The notes below the pieces were generated by a model. The model was not told the origin of the DNA. It made no database searches and saw only the letters and a program-made list of their open reading frames with translations. This document shows, in pieces, positions 20,053 through 30,500 of a DNA stretch of 64,000 nt (position 1 is its first letter; each line of letters begins with the position of its first letter). The translations under genes and the position numbers were made by a program. Source of the DNA: a virus; the IMG/VR virus record IMGVR_UViG_3300042406_000429, positions 1 to 64,000 of that record. The stretch is one strand, 5' to 3'.

Positions 20053-20928
20053 ATGGTAGATAGATATTTCGACAAACACCCAATTATCAATTACGGCAAT
20101 AATAATGCCGTAGATATTACAAAGCGTGTTGCTTTGTTAGAAAAAGTTTCAACAGATCCTTTTGCTTTTTATCCTTATGAAATTACTTCCAACGAAAGAG
20201 CGGATCAACTAAGTTACCGTTATTATCAAGATCCATTTAAAAGTTGGATATTGTATCTAGGCAATAAAATAGTTGATCCATATTACGAATGGTATCTTCA
20301 CACAGAAGAATTCCAAGAGTATATCACCAAAAAATACGGTTCATATGTTAATGCTACTGATAAAATTATGTTTTACAGAAACGATTGGCCAAATGTAGAG
20401 GACATTAACGTAGAAGTCTGGAACTCATTACCCAAAACCTTAAAAAACTATTGGGAACCAAATTTTGGACCAAATAACAAAATTATTGGGTATAAGAGAA
20501 AACAGGTTGATTGGAAAATAGTAACAAATAAAATGGTTTCCTATCAGGTGTCAAACACAAACTTTATTGTGGACGAAATAGTTGATATTGTATTTGATGA
20601 AATTAATTCTGGCTCAGGACAAATAGCATCAATTGCAAACAATATGATAAATGTTCAACATGTCAGCGGATCATTTTTCACAAGTGCCACAGTAGTAATT
20701 AAAGAAAATAGTTATATATACGGAAGAGAAAGCACAGTGAATACAGTTTTCACTTCTGTTACTTCTGTCGCTAATAATCTATCAGAAGAAGAATATTCTT
20801 ATTGGACTCCGGTTACTTATTTGGAACATGAAAATGAAAAAAATGAGTTCAATAAATCTGTAAGAGTTATCGATAGTAGCCTCAAACAAACCATGGTCAA
20901 TAATCTAAAAGATTTGATGAGAGAATAA
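20053..20928 (+). CDS. 53: gp53-like baseplate wedge protein
   Basis: A 291-residue protein. The N-terminal half (FYPYEITSNERADQLSYRYY, then SWILYLGNKIVDPYYEW) matches gp53, which locks wedges together around the hub. T4 gp53 is 196 aa; an additional beta-rich C-terminal region (about 165-260) is present here. It lies between gp48 and the gp27-like gene. Confidence 0.9.
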   Translation: MVDRYFDKHPIINYGNNNAVDITKRVALLEKVSTDPFAFYPYEITSNERADQLSYRYYQDPFKSWILYLGNKIVDPYYEWYLHTEEFQEYITKKYGSYVNATDKIMFYRNDWPNVEDINVEVWNSLPKTLKNYWEPNFGPNNKIIGYKRKQVDWKIVTNKMVSYQVSNTNFIVDEIVDIVFDEINSGSGQIASIANNMINVQHVSGSFFTSATVVIKENSYIYGRESTVNTVFTSVTSVANNLSEEEYSYWTPVTYLEHENEKNEFNKSVRVIDSSLKQTMVNNLKDLMRE

Positions 20929-20929
20929 T

Positions 20930-22192
20930 ATGGCTATTGGTGATATTAAAATTTCTTCATTGAAGGTTGGACAAATGGATTTGATCCAAGGGGGAAAGGT
21001 TTCTCTCGTTGGTTTCAACATTTATGAAGATATTCTAAATCCTTATGGACCATTAGCTGAAATAAGAGTTCTCGATCCAACAGATCAATTGGGCAAAACA
21101 AAATTAAATGGTTCATACGACCAGGATGTTGAGATAAATTTTTCTGGCGACAATTCTATAGCAGGAATTGGTGGCGGACATAAATTAAAGATGAAAATGT
21201 TTCACAACAAAGATTTGAACGATCAATCTTTGAATAACGTTGGTTCTGGACATCACAAACAATATGACATTAGATGCGTTTCGCCAGAGTTTTTAAACGC
21301 TCAAGGTAACTATGTTGAAAAAAGTTTCAATCAAGAAACTTCTGAAGCAGTAAAACATATAGTTGAAAAGGGATTCAAATCTAAAAAACAATTCAATGCT
21401 GGTAAGACCAAAAAAAGAAGATTGATAATTCCTAAGTCTCATCCTCTAGATGCTTATAAACAAATAAGCACTGAGCATGTTTCGGACAAATATGAATCCT
21501 CTTGTTTTGTGTTATTTCAGAAATCAGGTCAATCTGGTGGTGAATATGAGTATCACTTTAAAACTTTCGAAGAACTATTTGAAGGCTCTTCAAAAGTAAA
21601 ATTAAAACAAACCACTAATTTGAATTTTGAACTCAATAATAGACAAGAAAGACAAAATTCTGTTATGTGGTTCAAACCATCAAAGTCTTTTGATAGTGGT
21701 CCAAGAGCGTTAGATAAATCTTCAGAATATACTTTTGATTATACTACGCATAAAGTTGTGGCTGTAAACCAACCAAAAAGCAATAACAAATTTAAATTTG
21801 CAGATAGAGATCCAGTTTATAACAGTTCGCCTTCATATGTTGATAAAGGCGTACCAACTCATTATGTGCATGATAAGGCAAACAATAAAGAAAAACATGA
21901 AACTGCTTCAGCTATGACTAAACGAGCAGCTTTTTTATCTCATCTGGCCCAAAATTCTGCAGAGTTTGAAACTTATTATAACCCTGATATCAAATTAGGA
22001 GAAATGATAGAGCTTGATATTCCCACAAAAGCAAACAGTGATTGGGAAGGTGGCGAAAAACAAATGAATGGTAAGTTTTTGGTTGTTGCTATTAGAACAA
22101 AATATAGAATAGCAGCTGAACCACCTCATTGCACTATGGTAGTTAGAGTTGTAAAGGCTTCTTATAAAGAAGGTGGAGGAGGTCAAGCATGA
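20930..22192 (+). CDS. 27: gp27-like baseplate hub protein
   Basis: A 420-residue protein (T4 gp27 is 391 aa). The early LNPYGPLAEIRVLDPTDQLG block and the C-terminal CTMVVRVVKA region fit hub proteins of the gp27/VgrG class, which form a trimeric ring below the tube and hold the spike. It directly precedes, and overlaps by ATGA, the gp5 OB-fold gene, its natural partner. Confidence 0.8.
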   Translation: MAIGDIKISSLKVGQMDLIQGGKVSLVGFNIYEDILNPYGPLAEIRVLDPTDQLGKTKLNGSYDQDVEINFSGDNSIAGIGGGHKLKMKMFHNKDLNDQSLNNVGSGHHKQYDIRCVSPEFLNAQGNYVEKSFNQETSEAVKHIVEKGFKSKKQFNAGKTKKRRLIIPKSHPLDAYKQISTEHVSDKYESSCFVLFQKSGQSGGEYEYHFKTFEELFEGSSKVKLKQTTNLNFELNNRQERQNSVMWFKPSKSFDSGPRALDKSSEYTFDYTTHKVVAVNQPKSNNKFKFADRDPVYNSSPSYVDKGVPTHYVHDKANNKEKHETASAMTKRAAFLSHLAQNSAEFETYYNPDIKLGEMIELDIPTKANSDWEGGEKQMNGKFLVVAIRTKYRIAAEPPHCTMVVRVVKASYKEGGGGQA

Positions 22193-22602
22193 CATTTCAT
22201 ATAGCAGAAGTCAGAAACTTTGAAGACGATCCTACTAAATCAGGACGTGTGAAAGTTAGAATATACAATAAACATAACGACGAACAACAAGTAAAGGATG
22301 ATGAGTTGCCATGGGCCATGGTGCTTCATCCAGTCACTTCGCCAGCAACGTCGAGAATAGGAATATCTCCTTCAGGTCTAGTGGTTGGTTCTAGAGTTTT
22401 GATTATATATTCTGAAGAAGATCATGCTAAACAATATCCTATTGTTATAGGATCATTGGCAAGAGGTGATATGCCAGAAGGACATGAAGATAGTAATGGC
22501 GGTGTAGGAACAAATACTGATGATGCTAAGAAAAATTCTGGCGGTAAAATTAAAAAACCAGGCATTGATAATCCAGCTTGGACTAAAAAGGATAGTAATT
22601 AA
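22189..22602 (+). CDS. 5: gp5 OB-fold domain as a separate protein
   Basis: A 137-residue protein equal to the N-terminal OB domain of T4 gp5: FHIAEVRNFEDDPTKSGRVKVRI, LPWAMVLHPVTSPA and SPSGLVVGSRVLI, then the YPIVIGSL strand. It has no lysozyme domain and no beta-helix. Those functions appear in separate genes (beta-helix at 24096; lysozyme in the 14498 protein). Confidence 0.85.
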   Translation: MTFHIAEVRNFEDDPTKSGRVKVRIYNKHNDEQQVKDDELPWAMVLHPVTSPATSRIGISPSGLVVGSRVLIIYSEEDHAKQYPIVIGSLARGDMPEGHEDSNGGVGTNTDDAKKNSGGKIKKPGIDNPAWTKKDSN

Positions 22603-24095
22603 TGGCGCCTAAACCAGCTTTTGAAAAAAATAAAAAGAGAGTAAGTCCGAACAATCAAACTATTGGTGGTAAAAAACCAAAAATTGATGCTTCGGTAAAA
22701 TATGCTGATGCGCCAGCAGTTAAGCCAGACGATTCAAAAGAACTTTCTGATGTCAGAGATAAATTTGCTCCTAATGCAGACAAACCAACAACTGCTTCTG
22801 GTGATAAAGGTATCACAGATTTACCGCAATTAGTAAAACAAATTGATCCTCAAGGTAAAGCACAAGTCATACCACAAATGTATCAACAATTGATGCAAAT
22901 GACTAGTATATTGTCTATGGGTAGTGGTTTTGGAGGTGGTGGTGCTGGTGGGCAAACTGGTTTAAATCAAATACCAGTATTACCTTCTGGTATTTCTTCA
23001 GTATTAGAAGATTCTTTTACTGGTGCTTTGGCTATTTTGGTTAGAAAATATGGATTTGAAAGAGTAATACAAGTTTTTGTTGAGTTACTCTCAGAAAACA
23101 GAATAAATCTAGTTGATATTAGATATAGAAAAATTGTTGAGAATGCTATGGCAAACTTGATAAAAGTTTGTCTATATTATGGACCAGAAGATATTCCTGT
23201 GTCAGTATACGAAACAGTTGTATTTGGAGTTGATGTGCCCGATCCTTTGGTAGATCCAGCTGCTGTTCCTGATTTTTACCAAAAACAATACTACACTTTA
23301 GCAACAGACCCGTATCCTGGATACTATGAATGGAGATCTCCAGCTTCTACGGATAAGGTTTGGACAAAAAAGGAAGAAAATTCTTATCACTTTTCTTCAT
23401 CAAGTCAAGAAATATACTCAAATTCAGAATTGGGATTGGCAGAAGATCTAGATCAATATGTGAAATTACAAACACCACAACCTAATTTGGAAATTGGACC
23501 GCAACCTATTTTGACAATTGCAATATTTAATGAATTGTTGATAAAAAGATCAAACTTAATAGAGCAAGATACATTAAACAACAACATGGGAAATAATTCT
23601 GGTGGTAACTCCGGCAACAACGGAGGAAATAATATGGCTGGTATGATGGGTGGCCAATTACAGCAATTATTGCAAATGTTACAATCTGAACAATTACCAA
23701 AATCTGTATTGAACCAAGGCGAGATTAATAAAGCTTTGCAACAGTATACAAAAGATATGTCGTTCAACAATCAGCTCTTTGAACTAGGAAATATGGCAAT
23801 GGGCGGTGGTTTGGGCGGAGCTTTAGGATCTCTTGGAAACATGGGAGGCTTATCGAATATCATGGGAGGGTTTGGAATTGGTGGAGGAGGTATTGGTGGT
23901 ATCCTAGGAAATCTTGGTGGTGGAAGTCTGTTAGGCAGTTTCGGTGGTTTTGGTGGCGGTTCCAATGGCGGTGGCGGTGGGGCTGGTTCAGGATTCCCAC
24001 AAGCTTCTGGCGGTGGCAGTTATTCCGGAGGAAATATTTCAGAAACAGGATTGACAAATATTGAAACAATGTTAAAATTATTGGGAATATCGTAA
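22602..24095 (+). CDS. Unknown baseplate/spike protein with Gly-rich C terminus
   Basis: A 497-residue protein. A helical domain at about 130-210 (VLEDSFTGALAILVRKYGFER..) is followed by a Tyr/Pro-rich stretch. After residue 325 comes a low-complexity Asn/Gly/Met region. From about 395 it is almost pure Gly/Leu/Ser (GGGLGGALGSLGNMGGLS). It lies between the OB-fold and beta-helix spike genes with 1-bp junctions, so it is probably a spike or hub linker. Not recognised as a known family. Confidence 0.7.
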   Translation: MAPKPAFEKNKKRVSPNNQTIGGKKPKIDASVKYADAPAVKPDDSKELSDVRDKFAPNADKPTTASGDKGITDLPQLVKQIDPQGKAQVIPQMYQQLMQMTSILSMGSGFGGGGAGGQTGLNQIPVLPSGISSVLEDSFTGALAILVRKYGFERVIQVFVELLSENRINLVDIRYRKIVENAMANLIKVCLYYGPEDIPVSVYETVVFGVDVPDPLVDPAAVPDFYQKQYYTLATDPYPGYYEWRSPASTDKVWTKKEENSYHFSSSSQEIYSNSELGLAEDLDQYVKLQTPQPNLEIGPQPILTIAIFNELLIKRSNLIEQDTLNNNMGNNSGGNSGNNGGNNMAGMMGGQLQQLLQMLQSEQLPKSVLNQGEINKALQQYTKDMSFNNQLFELGNMAMGGGLGGALGSLGNMGGLSNIMGGFGIGGGGIGGILGNLGGGSLLGSFGGFGGGSNGGGGGAGSGFPQASGGGSYSGGNISETGLTNIETMLKLLGIS

Positions 24096-24920
24096 ATGGC
24101 TAATGATAAAGACAATAAAAAATTACCAAAGTCCGGAGTTGATGAGGGCGATATTGTTCCAAAATATGGATACATTCACGGAGAATGGGATGCATTAGGT
24201 GGTCATCATTTCAAATATCGTTATCCTGACGAAAACGAAAAATCTTATTCTGAAGAATTATTGCCTAGTGGAAGCTATCATACCACACAGCACGATTCTG
24301 ATAAAAAAGAAATACACACAAATCTAAAATCTGGTGAATATAGAGGATATACTGCTGGCGGGCATGCTAGTCAAGTTGATGGTCATTACGATCATAATGG
24401 TGAAAAAACTGGTAGAATTGAATACGGAAAAGATTTTGGTCAAGCAACTGGTGGAAAATATTACAGAGGTACACAAAAAGAAGAAATCAAAATGTCTGGA
24501 GGCGCACAATATAAGTCGACCCAGAAAGCCTCTGATTCCGTAACTTGTAAAGTAAGCTCTGGAACTCTTAGAGATAGATGTAAAAAAGATCGCTTTATGG
24601 CAACTGAAGGCGAATATGTTTCTATGGGTGAGAAAAACAAAATCGAAGTATTTCAGAAAGACGTTTCTTTATATGCAGGTTCTAACCATGATATTCACAT
24701 AAAACAAAAGGGCAAAATAGAAACTGGTAGTACCATGATGATCCAAACAGGATCTGATGCTACTATTAATTCTGCAGCTAAGATTATAGGAAAAGCACAA
24801 TCTGATATTACTGTCGAATCACAATCAAAAATTACATTAAAAGTTGGTGGTTCCAGTATAGTGATAGAAAGCGGTTCGATTACTATTAAATCTTCCCAGA
24901 TTAAATTTGAACAAGGTTAA
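24096..24920 (+). CDS. Beta-helical spike protein (gp5 C-terminal / VgrG-like)
   Basis: A 274-residue protein. The C-terminal third has regular short beta repeats (DVSLYAGSNHDIHIKQKG, TMMIQTGSDATINS, DITVESQSKITLKVGGSSIV), typical of the triple-stranded beta-helix of gp5 and VgrG. It directly precedes a PAAR tip gene, its structural partner. Together with the OB-fold protein it reconstructs a split gp5. Confidence 0.82.
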   Translation: MANDKDNKKLPKSGVDEGDIVPKYGYIHGEWDALGGHHFKYRYPDENEKSYSEELLPSGSYHTTQHDSDKKEIHTNLKSGEYRGYTAGGHASQVDGHYDHNGEKTGRIEYGKDFGQATGGKYYRGTQKEEIKMSGGAQYKSTQKASDSVTCKVSSGTLRDRCKKDRFMATEGEYVSMGEKNKIEVFQKDVSLYAGSNHDIHIKQKGKIETGSTMMIQTGSDATINSAAKIIGKAQSDITVESQSKITLKVGGSSIVIESGSITIKSSQIKFEQG

Positions 24921-24927
24921 ATAGTAA

Positions 24928-25215
24928 ATGAGCCAAGCACATAGACACAGCGATCAAAGATCTTGTGGAGCTACTACAGTTGTTAGTGGTCAGAATTTTG
25001 TTACCATCGAAGGAAAATTATGGGCTGTTGAAAACGATCAAAATACACATGGTGCTGGCGGTTTAATAGCTTCTAAATCGTATATTACAATTGCTGGTAA
25101 AAAAATAATAGTGGTTAATGATAGTGCTAATCAGGACAATTTATGTCCAACAGCTGGCGGAGAACATTGTAATCCCAAAGCTTCTTCTGGAAGCAGTTTA
25201 GTAGAAGTAGGATAA
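24928..25215 (+). CDS. 5.4: PAAR-type spike tip
   Basis: A 95-residue protein with the PAAR-like layout: H6-D8 near the start, GxxFVTIEGK strands, H40 in the middle and C72..H79-C80 near the end, giving possible metal ligands at the tip. T4 gp5.4 (97 aa) is the equivalent. It forms the sharp end of the spike that pierces the outer membrane. Confidence 0.85.
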   Translation: MSQAHRHSDQRSCGATTVVSGQNFVTIEGKLWAVENDQNTHGAGGLIASKSYITIAGKKIIVVNDSANQDNLCPTAGGEHCNPKASSGSSLVEVG

Positions 25216-25641
25216 ATGGCAACAACAAGAGCAGACGCTTTAACAGGCACATCAAAACAAAAAGAATATTTTTCGGATTTTTTGACAGGTTTTGACATCA
25301 CTCCATTTGGTAATCAACTTGGTAGAGTTACTAACGAGCAAGCAGTCAATCAATCGTTAAAAAATCTTATAAAAACAAATCTTGGCGAGAGACCTTTTCA
25401 GCCAATGGTAGGCTCAGATGTGTATTCTATGCTTTTTGAGAATCAGTATCCTGAAGATATTTCTCTTCTGGAACTTTTTATAAAAAATACTATAGAGAAC
25501 AATGAACCAAGAGCAAACCTTTTGGGTGTTGAAGTTAAAATTCAGCCAAACGAAAACTCTTTAGAAATAAGTATCTATTATACTTTAATAAATAATCCAG
25601 AACCTATTACTCTTACTGTCCTATTGAAACGAGTCCGATAA
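25216..25641 (+). CDS. 25: gp25-like baseplate wedge protein
   Basis: A 141-residue protein (T4 gp25 is 132). The core NEQAVNQSLKNLIKTNLGERPFQP contains the conserved gp25 helix and ERPF element that starts sheath assembly. Next to gp6, with which it forms the wedge core. Confidence 0.93.
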   Translation: MATTRADALTGTSKQKEYFSDFLTGFDITPFGNQLGRVTNEQAVNQSLKNLIKTNLGERPFQPMVGSDVYSMLFENQYPEDISLLELFIKNTIENNEPRANLLGVEVKIQPNENSLEISIYYTLINNPEPITLTVLLKRVR

Positions 25642-27540
25642 ATGGCAGCAAATAGCTCACTAACACTTAGTTCTTTAGATTTTGATACTCTTAAAGAGAA
25701 TTTCAAAGAGTTCCTAAAAACTCAGTCTGTTCTCAAAGATTACAACTACGACGGCTCAAATATTAACGTTCTATTAGACGTTATGGCATATAATTCATAT
25801 TTGAATTCGTTTTATCTCAATATGGTTGCTTCTGAGATGTTTCTTGATTCAGCTCAGAAATACGATTCGATTGTGTCTCATTCAAAAGAGTTAAATTATA
25901 CCCCAAGAAGCGCCCATTGTTCTGTTGCTAATGTTTCATTCACAGTTGAAACAACTGGTATTTTGGGAAATCTTACCATTCCAAAGGGCACTAGATTCTC
26001 AGGGTCAAACTCCAATGGTTCATTCAATTTCGTAACAGACTCTAGAATTACAGTCACCTCAACTAATAATATATTTACAATAGATAACCTTCAAATTAAC
26101 GAAGGTATATATTTCCAAGATTCATTTGTAATGAATTATGATATTGAAAATCAATTATTTGTTCTTTCTAATCAAAATATTGACACTACAAGTTTAGAAG
26201 TATATGTAGTTGAAGATAACGGTTCTACAAACACAGAATTTACACGTTCTGAAACCTTATTTGAACTTGACAATAAATCAGAAGTGTTTTTCGTTCAAGG
26301 TTCTGATAGCAACAAATATGAAGTTGTTTTTGGTGACGGTTATTTTGGTAGAAAGCCTAAGAATGGGTCTACCATTCTTGTAAAATATATTGTTACCAAT
26401 GGTTATCTTGGTAACGGCGTTGAAGAATTTACACTAGATGACGATATTGGACCATTTAATAACGGTGTCGCTTCACCCTCTTCTATCACAACAGTTTCTC
26501 CCTCTGTTGGTGGTTCTGCACAAGAATCAATCGAATCGGTAAGATTCGCCGCTCCAAGATATTTTGCTACTCAGCAAAGAGCAGTTTCTTCAGACGATTA
26601 TGCTGCTCTTGTTAAAAACAATTTCGGCGGAGAAATTCAAGACGTTGCCATATTTGGTGGTCAAGAAGTTGAACCTAAAAGATATGGTAGAGTTATTGTT
26701 TGTTTAAAGCCAGTTATTGGAACTATTGCTCCTGACTATTTGAAAAATAGAATCATTAACTTCCTTTTAAGATATGTTGCTCTTCCTAACAGATTAGATT
26801 TAACTGACCCAGAATACATATATGTCAAGCTTGATACAGTCGTTCAATATAACATATATACTACAAGTAAATCTGTTTCTGAAATTAATACAGAAGTTTT
26901 GAACTCTATACTTCAATATAGTTCAGATCACTTGGAATTATTTAATAAAGATTTAAGATTCAGTCGATTAGCTACAGAAATTGATGATTCTGACACTAGT
27001 GTGGTAAGTAACCAAACACATTTGAGATTAATTAAAAAAATTGCTCCTTTATTAAATTGGCCTACCACATATAGCATAGCCACAAAAAATGTTATTATGT
27101 ATGAGACTCCAACTAAAAAAGTTTATGAAAATGGAGTATTAATACCGCACGCTGAACTTTATTTGTCTAGTTATCAAACTCATTACGATCATGCTTCATT
27201 AATTTCTTCAAAATTCACATACGTATATAATGGTGTTGAATATACCGATGCATATTTTGCTGACGATGGACAAGCAGAAGAAACTGGCGATGATATTGGT
27301 AAAGCAATTATTAAAGTTTATGCTCCAGTAAATGGAGTCATCACACCTATTGTTGAAGTTGGTAAAATTAAATATAGTGATGGATCGTTTACTTTGAACG
27401 ATATAACCATTTCTTCTTACAGTGGTGAAATTGCAATTTATCTTCGCAATGAAGATGTAGATATTTTTGCTGGCTTAAATAATATTATTAAAATAGTACC
27501 TGAAGATGTATCTATAACCATAATCGAAGCTAAAGAATAA
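25642..27540 (+). CDS. 6: gp6-like baseplate wedge protein
   Basis: A 632-residue protein (T4 gp6 is 660). It begins with the typical DYNYDGSNINVLLDVMAYNS, LNMVASEMFLDSA and LNYTPRSA segments. The RFAAPRYFATQQRAVSSDDY block is the conserved gp6/gpJ-family element. gp6 dimers form the ring that joins the wedges. Confidence 0.93.
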   Translation: MAANSSLTLSSLDFDTLKENFKEFLKTQSVLKDYNYDGSNINVLLDVMAYNSYLNSFYLNMVASEMFLDSAQKYDSIVSHSKELNYTPRSAHCSVANVSFTVETTGILGNLTIPKGTRFSGSNSNGSFNFVTDSRITVTSTNNIFTIDNLQINEGIYFQDSFVMNYDIENQLFVLSNQNIDTTSLEVYVVEDNGSTNTEFTRSETLFELDNKSEVFFVQGSDSNKYEVVFGDGYFGRKPKNGSTILVKYIVTNGYLGNGVEEFTLDDDIGPFNNGVASPSSITTVSPSVGGSAQESIESVRFAAPRYFATQQRAVSSDDYAALVKNNFGGEIQDVAIFGGQEVEPKRYGRVIVCLKPVIGTIAPDYLKNRIINFLLRYVALPNRLDLTDPEYIYVKLDTVVQYNIYTTSKSVSEINTEVLNSILQYSSDHLELFNKDLRFSRLATEIDDSDTSVVSNQTHLRLIKKIAPLLNWPTTYSIATKNVIMYETPTKKVYENGVLIPHAELYLSSYQTHYDHASLISSKFTYVYNGVEYTDAYFADDGQAEETGDDIGKAIIKVYAPVNGVITPIVEVGKIKYSDGSFTLNDITISSYSGEIAIYLRNEDVDIFAGLNNIIKIVPEDVSITIIEAKE

Positions 27541-30500
27541 TGGAATTTTCAGTAGAAAAATATATCTCTAATTTCGTAGAGAACCAATTCCCGCAATTTT
27601 ATCAGGAAGATGGACCAACCTTCATATTGTTTATGAAGGCATATTACGAATGGATGGAAAGCGAAGGCAACCCTATTGGCGAAGCCAGAAGCTTATTCGA
27701 CAATAGAGATATCGATAATACTACTGAAGACTTTTTACAGCACTTTCAGAAAAAGTATCTGTATGGTATTCCGTTTGATATCATTTCAAACAAAAGATTT
27801 CTACTAAAGCATATTCTTGACGTTTACAGATCTAAAGGGTCAATATACTGTTATAAGCTTCTTTTCAGATTAATTTATGACGAAGATGTAGACATTTACC
27901 TTCCAGGCACTGATGTTATGAGAGTGTCTGATGGTAATTGGTATAAGCCCCAATATCTAGAAATTACTGATAATGATGTAATGAAAGATTGGGTTGGTAA
28001 AACTATTGTTGGCACTTCTTCTAATACTTTTGCTGTTGTTGAAAATTATGTTCAACAAAGATATAACAACGATATTGTAAATCTTGTTTACATTACTAAT
28101 GTTCTTCCAAACGGCGGCGAATTTATCATCGGCGAAAAGATAATTCGTTATGACTTTTTTGCTAACAGTGAAATAAATTATCAAGCTCCAGTAGTTCTTG
28201 GTTCTATGTATAATCTTGACGTTACTATTGGCGGTCAGGATTTTAATGTTGGCGACGTTCTAAAACTTGTTTATAGAGATCCCATTACCGACGATATTAT
28301 TTCTTATGGTAAAGAAGGTCTAATAAGAGTAGCAGAAGTATTCAAACAAATTGGTGCTTTGACAATTAGAGTTCAGAGTAGCGGATTTGGTTTTACAGCT
28401 AATTCTCTCACATTTCTCTATAATGACACATATGATAAAACAGGTACAGGCGGCGGATTCAATATTCGTAACCTTTATTCTAAAAGATATGTATTATATA
28501 ATGATGATATAATATACAACTATAAAAGAGTTTATCTAAACGATGCAACTTTTGGGTTTGATAAAAACCTAATTGGTAATATCAATTCAACATTAAATGA
28601 CGTTTTGACTTATAAAGGTGGTACTTTTGGTAGAATTCTAAATCTTAGAAATATTAAAATTGGTAACAATTATACTAAACCAGCTACTACATTTACAAGA
28701 TCAGTAATTACATCTAATGAATTGCCAGGAAAAGTCACATATTCTGCAGACGCTCTGGAAGTCAGAGAATTAATTTATACTGGTATTGCTACAAATTATA
28801 ACAATACAGATATTATCACTGTAGTAAATTTAAGATCTAATGTTAATATTAGAGATGCAAGAGGAACTACTGATCCTGCAGAGCTTCATGATATTGTTTT
28901 AGTAAGCAACGGCGCAATTTATCAATTTTATGCAAATTCTCAAGGATTTAGTAATACCTCTGATGTAATTTATATTTATCAAGCAGACGATTATTTTGCA
29001 AAAGGCGATAAGGTTTATTACCAAGTTCCTACCAATAATACTGCTTTGAGAGGGCTTACAGGTAATAATTATTACTGGATTAATTTCGTAAACACTACAT
29101 CTATTGCTTTGACTGCCAATGCTCTTGGAACTAATGCTACCTTATCATTATCTACTAATAGCACTGGTGGAAATCTATCATTTGTAGTTACTAATCCAGG
29201 AACTAATTTTATTAATTTGAACCCTACCATTGTGGTTTCAAATTCTATTGGTGGTAATTCAAGCGGTAGTGGTGCAGTTTTTGATGTTGGGTTTGCTTAT
29301 TATGTTACTGGATCAACTCCTGTTCTTGGCGCAAATGTGGATATCCTTGCAGTTGTTCGTGAAGCTGATAACCCAGCAGAAACACATTATATAGAAGACG
29401 AAACAGGAACACAGTTTGCATTTTATGCGAACGGTAATGGCTTCAGTTTGTTGGGAAATTGGATTAAGCCAATAAAGTTGAGCCGAGGATATAACGTTGC
29501 TAACGTTAGCATTAATAACACTGCTCCTGGCGCAAACTCGAATGAAACTCATAGTATAGTATTGGTAAGAAATAATGTTTCTTATAATTTCTATGCTAAT
29601 TCTAGTGGTTTTGATTATAACACAGATACTATCAAAATAAGCTCAGCCAGTAGCTATTTCGCAAAAGGCGATAGAGTTTATTATCAAGTTCCTAATAGCA
29701 ATACTCCGCTAAACGGATTGACTGGTAATACATATTATTATGTGAACTTTGTCAATAGTTCTAGTATATCATTAGAATACTCTGAATTGACTTTTGGACA
29801 AAGAATTGAATACGTAGTACCTAATGGCAATACTGCTTTAGACGGTCTGACAGGTAATTCTTATTACTATATCAATTACACAAATAATTATATTGTTACT
29901 CTTACTAGTGACGAAATAACAAATGCTAATTTTGGCACAGTGTTCTCAGAGGTTTTTGAGGCGAACGATGTAATTTGTTTCCAAGCGAATAGTGCAGATT
30001 CTAATACTGTTGAATTCCAAGTTATTAAAGAAGTTGTTAGCAATACAAAAATGTATCTGTATGGAAATACAATTTATAATTCAACAGATAAAGCAAAATA
30101 TTTTATGGCTCCAACAACTATACCTGCCAATTTTGCCAAATATGACACATTGATGTATAGTGCCAATGGTTCTATAAATGGTGAAAACGAAAAAATCACA
30201 GCTATTCCTAGCTCAGGAAATAATGCTATTAAGTCTGTTACTAGTCTTGATTCTGGTATTGGTTATGTTGAAGGCGAAGAAGTAACTGCTTATTTGTATA
30301 ATGCAGTTTCAGATGCTATTACAATTGTTCAAGGCGGAACTGGATATGCTAACAACGAAAAATTGGTTTTCGCTGGCGGAGATCCAGGAACTATTGCCAC
30401 AGGATTCATAACTACAAATACAACAGGCGGAATTGTTGACGCAACAGTATTGAATGGTGGATCGGGTTACAGACAGGCTCCTCAGGTACTTGTCCAAACA

